Origin: Klenkia sesuvii
Lineage (GTDB): Bacteria; Actinomycetota; Actinomycetes; Mycobacteriales; Geodermatophilaceae
DNA length: 64,000 bases
Direction of reading: 5' to 3'
NCBI RefSeq assembly: GCF_037083825.1
Contig: NZ_JBAPLU010000002.1
Location: 248,001 to 312,000 of the forward strand
Shown: positions 16,147 through 23,067 of the stretch, in pieces
How the letters are laid out: the number at the start of each line of letters is the position of its first letter
Numbering within the stretch: position 1 is the stretch's first letter
Position numbers and translations under genes: made by a program
The notes under the pieces: model-generated
Databases searched by the model: none
Seen by the model: the letters and a program-made list of their open reading frames with translations, nothing else
What the model was told of the DNA's origin: nothing

Positions 16147-17078
16147 GCAAGCACGACAGCGGCGGCAAGGGCCGCCGCCGGCACGAGGAGCACGAGGAGG
16201 AGGAGCACGAGAACCACGAACGGTGGCTGGTGTCCTTCGCCGACATGATGACGCTGCTGACCGCGGTGTTCATCGTGCTCTACTCGATCAGCCAGGTCGA
16301 CCAGCTCAAGTTCGCGGCGTTCGCCGAGGGCCTGTCCGAGAGCTTCGGCGCCCCCACCTCGATCATCGTCGACGGGTCGGTCACCGCGCAGGCCAGCGTG
16401 CTCGACGAGCTGAACTCGCCGATGCAGGTCGACAACCAGACCGACCCCACCCAGAAGGTCGACGGCACCACCATGGACGCCGCCCGGGCGGCCGCCCTCG
16501 CGCAGCAGTCCGCCGAGACCCAGGCCGAGGCGCAGGCGCAGTACGACCAGCTGACCGCGGCGCAGGCGGCCATCACCGCCGCGCTCACCGCCGCCGGCGA
16601 CGCCGCCGCGGCCACCTACCAGGTGACCGAGGAGGGCCTGGTCGTGCACGTCGTCGCCGACCAGGTGCTGTTCGGCCCCGAGGAGGCCGCGCTGCGCGGG
16701 GAGGGCAAGAGCGTGCTCGACGCCCTGGCGCCCACGCTCGCCGCCCTGCCCAACCGGCTCAAGATCGAGGGGCACACCAACTCGCTGCCGGTCACCCCCG
16801 GCGGCACCTACGCCTCGAACTGGGAGCTGTCGACCGCCCGCGCCACCACCGTGCTGCGCTACCTGGTCGAGACCGACGGCCTCGACCAGACCCGCATGGA
16901 GGCCTCCGGCTTCGCCGCCACCCAGCCCCTGCTGCCCGACTCCGACCCGGCGTCGGTGTCGGTCAACCGCCGGGTCGACATCGTCGTCCTGTCCACCGCC
17001 TCCGCCGAGGCCAGTGCCCTGCTGCCCGGGCTCGCGTCGCAAGCCGCGGCCACCACACCCGAGGAGACCACCCCGTGA
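16143..17078 (+). CDS. motB: Flagellar motor stator protein MotB
   Basis: Stator subunit that anchors MotA to peptidoglycan and carries the ion-binding aspartate. 311 residues from GTG 16143. A His/Glu-rich N-terminus is followed by WLVSFADMMTLLTAVFIVLY, where the Asp in FADMMTLL is the ion-binding residue at the start of the single membrane helix. An Ala-rich linker (about 115-160) leads to an OmpA-like domain (LFGPEEAALRGEGKSVLDAL, then IEGHTNSLPVTPGGTYASNW and SVNRRVDIVVL). GTGA overlaps on both sides. Confidence 0.95.
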   Translation: MSKHDSGGKGRRRHEEHEEEEHENHERWLVSFADMMTLLTAVFIVLYSISQVDQLKFAAFAEGLSESFGAPTSIIVDGSVTAQASVLDELNSPMQVDNQTDPTQKVDGTTMDAARAAALAQQSAETQAEAQAQYDQLTAAQAAITAALTAAGDAAAATYQVTEEGLVVHVVADQVLFGPEEAALRGEGKSVLDALAPTLAALPNRLKIEGHTNSLPVTPGGTYASNWELSTARATTVLRYLVETDGLDQTRMEASGFAATQPLLPDSDPASVSVNRRVDIVVLSTASAEASALLPGLASQAAATTPEETTP

Positions 17079-17557
17079 GCGCACCCACCAAGGAACGTCC
17101 GGCCGCCGCCAAGGGCAAGGACGCCGCCGAGGACGTCGAGGAGAAGAAGGGCGGCAAGCTCAAGCTGGTCGTCATCGCCGTCGTCGCGCTGGTCGCCATC
17201 GGCGCCGGGCTCTGGTTCTTCGTGTTCTCCGGCGACGGCGAGGAGGCCGAGCCCGCGCCGGTGCCCGGCATCGAGCTCCCGATGGACGCCGTGACCATCA
17301 ACCTCGCGGGCGGGGGCTACCTCAAGATCGGGGTCACCCTGCAGCTCACCGAGGAGGCCGGCGAGACCGCCCCCGGTACCGCCAAGGCCACCGACATCGT
17401 CATCGACATGTTCTCCGAGGCCCAGCCCACCGACGTCACCGGCAACCGCGACGCGATGAAGGCCGAGCTCGAGAAGCGCATCGAGGAGGCCTACAACACC
17501 GAGGAGGCCGGGCACGTCGTGATGGGCATCTACTACACCTCCTACGTCACCCAATAA
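17075..17557 (+). CDS. fliL: Flagellar basal body-associated protein FliL
   Basis: Single-pass membrane protein that rings the stator and stabilises it. 160 residues from GTG 17075: charged cytoplasmic N-terminus (AAEDVEEKKGGKLK), membrane helix at about 29-50 (VVIAVVALVAIGAGLWFFVF), and an external domain of about 100 residues with NLAGGGYLKIGVTLQL and a late helix KAELEKRIEEAYNTEEAG. Overlaps motB; terminator follows, so flbD-motA-motB-fliL is a unit. Confidence 0.92.
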   Translation: MSAPTKERPAAAKGKDAAEDVEEKKGGKLKLVVIAVVALVAIGAGLWFFVFSGDGEEAEPAPVPGIELPMDAVTINLAGGGYLKIGVTLQLTEEAGETAPGTAKATDIVIDMFSEAQPTDVTGNRDAMKAELEKRIEEAYNTEEAGHVVMGIYYTSYVTQ

Positions 17558-17558
17558 A

Positions 17559-17615
17559 GGACCCCCTCGCCCCCCGGGATGCGCTTCGCGCATCCCGGGG
17601 CCCTGCGAGGGGGCC
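17559..17615 (+). terminator. Terminator after fliL
   Basis: Nested hairpin starting 2 bases after the fliL stop: inner 13-bp stem CCCCGGGATGCGC/GCGCATCCCGGGG (17572-17600, TTC loop) enclosed by CCCCCTCGC (17562-17570) pairing with GCGAGGGGG (17605-17613). Confidence 0.8.
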
Positions 17616-17626
17616 GTTCCAGACGG

Positions 17627-17654
17627 TCACCATCCCGTGCCGGACCGCCGATGA
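17627..17654 (+). promoter_or_regulatory. Sigma-28-like promoter of fliM operon
   Basis: GGTCAC (TCAC 17627-17630), 16 bases, GCCGATGA (17647-17654), starting 12 bases after the fliL terminator. The expected transcription start (6-8 bases after the -10) falls at about 17661, next to the GTG at 17662. Confidence 0.65.
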
Positions 17655-17661
17655 GGGAGGC

Positions 17662-18630
17662 GTGACCCTCGCCGACGCCGTCCCCGCCGCGCGCGGGGCG
17701 GCGTTCATGGCGTCCCGGCGCCGCCGCGGCGAACCCCGCAGCTACGACTTCCGGCGGCCCACCAAGCTGTCCCGCGACCACGTGCGGGTGCTGCAGAACC
17801 TCCTGGAGTCCTTCGCCCGGCAGACCGCCAACAACCTCACGCAGGTGCTGCGCACCGAGGTCAAGGTGGAGCTCGGCGGCATCGACCAGTTCGCCTACGA
17901 CGACTACATCGCGCACCTGGACAACCCGGTGTTCATGTCGGTCATCTCCTTCGAGCCCCTCCGCGGGCGCGGCCTCATGACCTGGTCCATGGACGTCGCC
18001 ATGGCGATGATCGACCTCCTGCTCGGCGGGTCCGGCGCGGCCGAGCAGCCGCAGCGCCCGATGACGGGCATGGAGACCCGGCTGGCCAAGTACCCCGTCG
18101 AGCGGGTGCTCTACGAACTGGGCACGGCGCTGCGCCCCATCGTGCGGCTGGACTTCGGCCTCGAGGGGTTCGAGTACCAGCCCCAGCTCGCCCAGCTCGC
18201 GGTCAGCTCCGAGACCGTCGTGGTGAGCTCCTTCTCCCTGACCCTCGGCGAGCGCGAGACCGAGGCCACCCTCATGCTGCCGTTCGCGCCGTTCGCGCCC
18301 GCGCTGCACGGGGCGACGTCGCCGCAGCTGTCGGCGCAGGCCCTCCGCGAACGCCAGCAGGCCACCGACGCCCTCTCCGACCGGCTCGGCGCCGTCCCGG
18401 TCGAGGTCAACGCGCGCTTCCGACCGATCACCGTGCCCAGCGCCGACCTGCTGTCGCTGGCCGTCGGCGACGTCCTGCTGCTGCGGCACCCGCGGGACAG
18501 CCCGCTGGAGGTCACCACCAACGACGTCGTCTTCGCGCACGCCGTCGCCAGCAACCACCGCCGGCGGCTGGCCGCCGAGATCGTCGCCACCCCGCCCGCC
18601 CCCACGAGCAGCCCGAGGGACGCCCAGTGA
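17662..18630 (+). CDS. fliM: Flagellar motor switch protein FliM
   Basis: C-ring protein that links FliG to FliN and in most bacteria receives CheY-P. 322 residues from GTG 17662. Present: SYDFRRPTKLSRDHVRVLQ, the middle domain with RGRGLMTWSMDVAMAMIDLL and LLGGSG, and a C-terminal SpoA domain (VEVNARFRPITVPSADLLSL). Absent: the N-terminal LSQ(D/E)EIDALL peptide that binds CheY; the 15 residues before the ATG at 17707 do not resemble it. GTG 17662 sits almost on the predicted transcription start, so the mRNA may be leaderless or translation may begin at ATG 17707. GTGA overlap with fliN. Confidence 0.92.
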   Translation: MTLADAVPAARGAAFMASRRRRGEPRSYDFRRPTKLSRDHVRVLQNLLESFARQTANNLTQVLRTEVKVELGGIDQFAYDDYIAHLDNPVFMSVISFEPLRGRGLMTWSMDVAMAMIDLLLGGSGAAEQPQRPMTGMETRLAKYPVERVLYELGTALRPIVRLDFGLEGFEYQPQLAQLAVSSETVVVSSFSLTLGERETEATLMLPFAPFAPALHGATSPQLSAQALRERQQATDALSDRLGAVPVEVNARFRPITVPSADLLSLAVGDVLLLRHPRDSPLEVTTNDVVFAHAVASNHRRRLAAEIVATPPAPTSSPRDAQ

Positions 18631-19379
18631 GCACCAGCACCGCCGGCCGCAACGACGACGCGGCCACCATCTCCGCCGCCGTGGTCTCCGCGGCCGAGGC
18701 CGCGGGCGCCCTGCTGCCCGCGCCGTCGGCGTTGTCCTGCGGGTCCCCCGTCGACGACCCCGACATCGCCCCGCTGCCCGGGGACTCCCCCGCGGCCATC
18801 ACCGCCCGGCTGTCGGGCGAGGTCAGCGGAGACGTCGTCCTGGTCGTCGCCGGGTCGGTGGTGGAGGCGCTGGCCAACTCCCCGGTCGGCAAGCTCGACG
18901 TCGCCGCCGCGATGCGCCCGGCGCTGGAGGCCGCGGCCGGCGTGCTGGGCCGGGTCACGGTGACCAGCGAGCGCATGGAGGAACCCGAGGCCGCCCTCGA
19001 CGGGCTGCGCGACAAGGGCGTGTTCCTCGCCGTCCCGCTGCTGGCCGGGGGCGAGCACCAGGCCACCCTCGCCCTGCAGGTCACCCTGCCCCGGCCGCAG
19101 GCCACCCAGCGGGGCAGCCTCGAGCTGCTGCGCAACGTGGCCATGGAGGTGACGGTCGAGATCGGCCGCACCCGCATGACGGTGCAGGAGCTGCTGTCGC
19201 TCTACCCCGGCGAGATCGTCGAGCTCGACCGCGCCGCCAGCGCGCCGGCCGACCTGCTGGTCAACGGCACCCTCATCGCCCGCGGCGAGGTGGTCGTGGT
19301 CGACGAGGAGTTCGGGCTGCGGATCACCGAGGTGGTCACCGACGCCGCGGCCGCCGAACTGGGTCAGGCCTCGGCATGA
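18627..19379 (+). CDS. fliN: Flagellar motor switch protein FliN with N-terminal extension
   Basis: C-ring base protein, also a docking site for the FliH-FliI export complex. 250 residues, much longer than minimal FliN (about 130). The C-terminal 75 residues are the SpoA domain (LLRNVAMEVTVEIGRTRMTV followed by LLSLYPGEIVELDR and LVNGTLIARGEVVVVDEEFG). The N-terminal 165 residues have a CheC/FliY-like look (ITARLSGEVSGDVVLVVAGS) but I do not see an intact CheC phosphatase motif. GTG start overlaps the fliM stop. Confidence 0.92.
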   Translation: MSTSTAGRNDDAATISAAVVSAAEAAGALLPAPSALSCGSPVDDPDIAPLPGDSPAAITARLSGEVSGDVVLVVAGSVVEALANSPVGKLDVAAAMRPALEAAAGVLGRVTVTSERMEEPEAALDGLRDKGVFLAVPLLAGGEHQATLALQVTLPRPQATQRGSLELLRNVAMEVTVEIGRTRMTVQELLSLYPGEIVELDRAASAPADLLVNGTLIARGEVVVVDEEFGLRITEVVTDAAAAELGQASA

Positions 19380-19933
19380 CCTGGATGGTCATCCGGCTGA
19401 TCCTGTCGCTGGCGTTCGTCGGCGGCGTCCTGTGGTTCGCCGCGCGCGTGGCCAAGAAGCGTGGGCTGGGCATGGGCAACGGGCTCATCGAGGTCGTCGC
19501 CCGGCAGCGGATGGGTCGCAGCAGCACCGTCAGCGTGCTGCGGGTCGCCGACCGGGTGCTCGTCGTCGGCGCCACCGAGGAGAACGTCACCCTGCTGGCC
19601 GAGATGGACGCCGAGGTGGTCGAGGAGGTCCTGGCCGAGGCCGAGGAGGAGCGGTTGGCCGCCCAGGAGGCCCGGCGCCTGGCCGCCGCCGCCCGCCGCG
19701 GCACCCCCGAGCTCGCCGGCCCGGCGGACGACGACGCCCCCACCACCCAGATCTCGCTGCCGGCTCTCCCCGGCGTCCCCGGTGCCCGCCGCACCCACCG
19801 CCCCGCCGTCCGCGGGCACGGCACCCACGGCGGCCGACCCGTCGCCGGTGGGCTCGCCGCCGGCTCGGTGTTCGACCGCGCGGCGTGGACGCAGCTGGTC
19901 GAGGGCCTGCGGGAGCGGACGGTGCGCCGCTGA
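19376..19933 (+). CDS. fliO: Flagellar biosynthetic protein FliO
   Basis: Assembly factor for the FliP export-gate core. 185 residues: one N-terminal membrane helix (about 4-23, MVIRLILSLAFVGGVLWFAA), then the conserved cytoplasmic segment LIEVVARQRMGRSSTVSVLR and VADRVLVVGATEENVTLL, then an acidic helix and a Pro/Gly/His-rich tail. ATG start overlaps the fliN stop. Weakly conserved family, but the segment after the helix and the position before fliP are decisive. Confidence 0.9.
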   Translation: MTWMVIRLILSLAFVGGVLWFAARVAKKRGLGMGNGLIEVVARQRMGRSSTVSVLRVADRVLVVGATEENVTLLAEMDAEVVEEVLAEAEEERLAAQEARRLAAAARRGTPELAGPADDDAPTTQISLPALPGVPGARRTHRPAVRGHGTHGGRPVAGGLAAGSVFDRAAWTQLVEGLRERTVRR

Positions 19934-20769
19934 TGACCGCGCTCCTGCGGGAGCGCGCCGGCCGCTGGGCCACCCGGGCGGGGGTGGTCGCCGCCGCCGG
20001 CGCGACCCTCCTCGTCCTGGGCACCGCCCTCACCGCGACCGCTGCCCTCGCGGTCGACGACCCGACCGCCCCGGTCGACCCCACCGTCCCGGTCGTCGAC
20101 GGCGGCGGCCTGGACATCAACATCGGGGGCAACAGCCCCTCCAGCGCCATCACGCTGATCCTGGCCATCACGGTGCTGTCGATCGCGCCGTCGCTGCTGC
20201 TGCTGGTCACCTCGTTCACCAAGATCGTGGTGGTGCTGTCGCTGACCCGCAACGCGCTGGGGCTGCAGAACTCCCCGCCCAACCAGGTGCTGACCGGGCT
20301 GGCGTTCTTCCTCACCATCTTCGTGATGGGGCCGGTGATCGCCGACATCAACCACCTGGCCATCCAGCCCTACCTGGACGGCCAGCTCTCCGTCGGGCAG
20401 GCCTACGACGCCGGGGTCGAACCGCTCAAGCACTTCCTGCTGGCCAACACCCGCGGCGACGAGCTCAAGCTCATGGTCGGGCTGAGCGGGGAGAACATGC
20501 CCGCCGACCCCGAGGCCGTGAGCATGCTGACGCTCGTGCCGGCGTTCGTGCTGAGCGAGCTCAAGAGCGCATTCATCATCGGCCTGGTCGTGTTCATCCC
20601 CTTCCTGGTGCTGGACATGCTGGTCAGCGCCGCGCTGATGGCGATGGGCATGATGATGGTGCCGCCGGTCATCGTCTCGCTGCCGTTCAAGCTCCTGCTG
20701 TTCGTCGTCGTCGACGGCTGGGCCCTCATCACCACCGCACTGGTGGGCTCCTACGGGACCTACGGCTAG
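19933..20769 (+). CDS. fliP: Flagellar export gate protein FliP
   Basis: Pore-forming core of the type III export gate (FliP5-FliQ4-FliR1). 278 residues from ATG 19933: a signal-peptide-like N-terminus (helix at about 15-38 ending ALA-VDD), then membrane helices with the family motifs LLLVTSFTKIVVVLSLTRNA, NQVLTGLAFFLTIFVMGP and LVVFIPFLVLDMLVSAALMA. Overlaps fliO by one base (TGATG) and fliQ by one base (TAGTG). Confidence 0.96.
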   Translation: MTALLRERAGRWATRAGVVAAAGATLLVLGTALTATAALAVDDPTAPVDPTVPVVDGGGLDINIGGNSPSSAITLILAITVLSIAPSLLLLVTSFTKIVVVLSLTRNALGLQNSPPNQVLTGLAFFLTIFVMGPVIADINHLAIQPYLDGQLSVGQAYDAGVEPLKHFLLANTRGDELKLMVGLSGENMPADPEAVSMLTLVPAFVLSELKSAFIIGLVVFIPFLVLDMLVSAALMAMGMMMVPPVIVSLPFKLLLFVVVDGWALITTALVGSYGTYG

Positions 20770-21044
20770 TGTCCGACGCCCAGATCACCGACATCGCGGT
20801 GCAGACCATGGTCGTGGCGGCCAAGGTGTCGGCCCCGATCCTGCTCACCGCGCTGCTGGTCGGCTTCGCCATCTCGCTGTTCCAGGCGGCGACCCAGATC
20901 CAGGAGCAGACGCTCTCCTTCGTGCCCAAGCTCGTCGCCGTCGCCATCGCCCTGGTCATCACCGGCAACTGGGTGCTCTCCGAGCTCGTCTCGTTCACCC
21001 ACCAGCTCTTCGACGCACTGCCGGCGCTGCTCGGCCGGAGCTGA
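20769..21044 (+). CDS. fliQ: Flagellar export gate protein FliQ
   Basis: Small export-gate subunit with two membrane helices, 91 residues. Starts at GTG 20769, sharing one base with the fliP stop. Family motifs: APILLTALLVGFAISLFQAA and TQIQEQTLSFVPKLVAVAIA. Length and order fliP-fliQ-fliR are standard. Confidence 0.95.
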   Translation: MSDAQITDIAVQTMVVAAKVSAPILLTALLVGFAISLFQAATQIQEQTLSFVPKLVAVAIALVITGNWVLSELVSFTHQLFDALPALLGRS

Positions 21045-21048
21045 CCGC

Positions 21049-21813
21049 GTGGACCTCGACGTCTCCGAGGCCACCCTCGCAGCCCTGCTGCTGGCCACCG
21101 CGCGCACCGCCGGGTTCGTCCTGCTCGCCCCGCCGTTCAACTCCAAGGCCATCCCGGCCACCGTCAAGGGTGCGCTGTCGGTGTGCCTGGCGCTGGTGGT
21201 CTTCCACCAGGTCGAGAGCCAGCTGGGCGTGCTGTCGGCGGGGTACCTGGTGCTCACCGCGCTCACCGAGGTGGTCATCGGCGCGGCGCTGGGCTTCGTC
21301 GTCCAGCTGTTCTTCGCCGCCGTCCAGCTCGCCGGTGACGTCCTCGACGTCACCGGCGGCTTCTCGCTGCAGCCGGCCTACGACCCGCTGTCGATGAGCA
21401 CCGCCTCCACCATCGGGCGCCTGCAGAACCTGCTGGCCACCGCACTGCTGTTCACCAGCGGCGGCCACCTGCTGCTGGTGCGCGGGCTGTTCACCTCCTA
21501 CGAGGGGCTGCCGCTGGGGGCGGTGCTCCCGGGCGACCAGGTCGGGCAGGTGGTCGTGCACGCGATGTCGACGATGTTCCTGGCGGCCATGCAGATCGCC
21601 GGGCCGCTGGTCGCGGTGCTGCTGCTGGCCGACGTGGCCCTCGGGCTGGTGTCGCGCGCGTCGCCGCAGATGAACATCTTCGCGCTCGGCTTCCCGGTCA
21701 AGATCATGCTGACGCTGGTGATGCTGGGCCTCACCTTCCCCCTCCTGCCCACCGCCCTGGACTCCCTCCTGGAGACCGCCACCCGGGCGATGCTGTCCTT
21801 CCGGGCCGGGTGA
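21049..21813 (+). CDS. fliR: Flagellar export gate protein FliR
   Basis: Export-gate subunit that closes the FliP/FliQ helix assembly. 254 residues, about six hydrophobic segments. Motifs: ARTAGFVLLAPPFNSKAIPA near the N-terminus, LTEVVIGAALGFVVQLFFAA in the middle, and ASPQMNIFALGFPVKIMLTL near the C-terminus, all typical of FliR. GTG 21049 is 4 bases after fliQ. Confidence 0.95.
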   Translation: MDLDVSEATLAALLLATARTAGFVLLAPPFNSKAIPATVKGALSVCLALVVFHQVESQLGVLSAGYLVLTALTEVVIGAALGFVVQLFFAAVQLAGDVLDVTGGFSLQPAYDPLSMSTASTIGRLQNLLATALLFTSGGHLLLVRGLFTSYEGLPLGAVLPGDQVGQVVVHAMSTMFLAAMQIAGPLVAVLLLADVALGLVSRASPQMNIFALGFPVKIMLTLVMLGLTFPLLPTALDSLLETATRAMLSFRAG

Positions 21814-21817
21814 CGCC

Positions 21818-23002
21818 GTGGCCGACTCCACGGGTGGTGAGAAGACCGAGAAGCCGACTCCCCAGCGCCTGAAGAAGGCGCGCGGAGAAGGCCAGATCCC
21901 ACGCACGCAGGAACTGGGCACGTGGCTGGGCGCAGTGGCCGCCAGCTTCCTGCTGCCCATGATGGCCCGCTCGTCGTTCGACGGCGCGAGCCAGCTGTTC
22001 GAGCAGATCGGCCAGGTCGCCCGCACCCCCGACGTCGCGTCGATCCACCGACTGCTCGGCGAGGCGCTGTCGGCCTTCCTCACCGCGTCGCTGCCGCTGG
22101 CCGCGGGCATCCTCGTCGTCGGGGTGCTGTCCTCAGCCGCGCAGGGCGGCGTGGTCTTCGCCAGCAAGCCGATCAAGCCCTCGTTCAGCAAGCTCAACCC
22201 GTTCCCCGGGTTCAAGCGCATGTTCGGCGGGCACGGCCTGTGGGAGGTCACCAAGGCCTTGCTCAAGACCATCGCCATCGGCGTGGCCATCCTGCTCACC
22301 GTGTCCGACGTCCGGGGTCTGGTCGCCTCGTCGGGCTCCATGCCGCTGGCGACGGTCGCCTCGGTGTTCACCGACTCGGCGCTCATGATGATCCGGGTCG
22401 CCGCGCTGACCGGTCTCGTGCTGGCCGTCGCCGACTACTTCGTCGTGCGGTTCCAGCAGATGAAGAAGCTCAAGATGAGCCACTACGAGATCAAGCAGGA
22501 GCACAAGCAGCAGGAAGGCGACCCGCACGTCAAGGGTCACCGCCGGGCCGTCGCCCTGGCCCAGGCCCGCAACCGCATGATGACCGACGTGGCGACGGCC
22601 GACGTCCTGCTCACCAACCCCACCCACGTGGCCGTCGCGCTGAAGTACTCCCCGGCGTTCGGCGCGCCGAAGGTCGTGGCCAAGGGGTCGGGCGAGGTGG
22701 CCCGCCGGCTGCGCGAGCTGGCGGCCGAGCACGGCGTGCCGCAGGTGCGCGACATCCCGCTGGCGCGGGCGCTGCACGGCAGCTGCGACCTCGGCCAGGA
22801 GATCCCGCCCCAGCTGTTCACCGCCGTGGCCCGGGTGCTGGCCTTCGTCATGCAGCTGGGCATGAAGGGCATCAAGGGCGGAGTGCACCAGCCGGGGTTC
22901 ACCCCGCCGGACACCACCGGCCTGCCGGTCGCCGGCCGGCGCCGGGTCACCCCGGTCGCCGGTGGCGGCACGGGTGCGGTGGACGGCGTCTCCGCCGCCT
23001 GA
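21818..23002 (+). CDS. flhB: Flagellar export switch protein FlhB
   Basis: Export-gate component whose self-cleavage switches substrates from hook to filament type. 394 residues from GTG 21818. N-terminus GGEKTEKPTPQRLKKARGEG is the family hallmark; four membrane helices follow; the cytoplasmic domain contains the autocleavage site NPTH (in LLTNPTHVAVALKY, about residue 267). The C-terminal 40 residues are a disordered Gly/Pro-rich tail. Last gene before a hairpin. Confidence 0.96.
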   Translation: MADSTGGEKTEKPTPQRLKKARGEGQIPRTQELGTWLGAVAASFLLPMMARSSFDGASQLFEQIGQVARTPDVASIHRLLGEALSAFLTASLPLAAGILVVGVLSSAAQGGVVFASKPIKPSFSKLNPFPGFKRMFGGHGLWEVTKALLKTIAIGVAILLTVSDVRGLVASSGSMPLATVASVFTDSALMMIRVAALTGLVLAVADYFVVRFQQMKKLKMSHYEIKQEHKQQEGDPHVKGHRRAVALAQARNRMMTDVATADVLLTNPTHVAVALKYSPAFGAPKVVAKGSGEVARRLRELAAEHGVPQVRDIPLARALHGSCDLGQEIPPQLFTAVARVLAFVMQLGMKGIKGGVHQPGFTPPDTTGLPVAGRRRVTPVAGGGTGAVDGVSAA

Positions 23003-23010
23003 GCCCGGGG

Positions 23011-23046
23011 CCCCGGTCCGTGACCGGTTGGTCACGGACGATCCGG
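23011..23046 (+). terminator. Hairpin after flhB overlapping the flhA promoter
   Basis: 10-bp stem GTCCGTGACC (23016-23025), GGTT loop, GGTCACGGAC (23030-23039), extended by CCCCG and CGGGG outside. The right arm contains the GGTCAC -35 element of the flhA promoter, so terminator and promoter share bases. Confidence 0.7.
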
Positions 23047-23059
23047 GGTCTGCCGATGT
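23032..23059 (+). promoter_or_regulatory. Sigma-28-like promoter of flhA operon
   Basis: GGTCAC (TCAC 23032-23035), 16 bases, GCCGATGT (23052-23059). Only 8 bases separate the -10 from the flhA GTG at 23068, suggesting a leaderless or nearly leaderless mRNA. Confidence 0.65.
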
Positions 23060-23067
23060 AGACGGAC

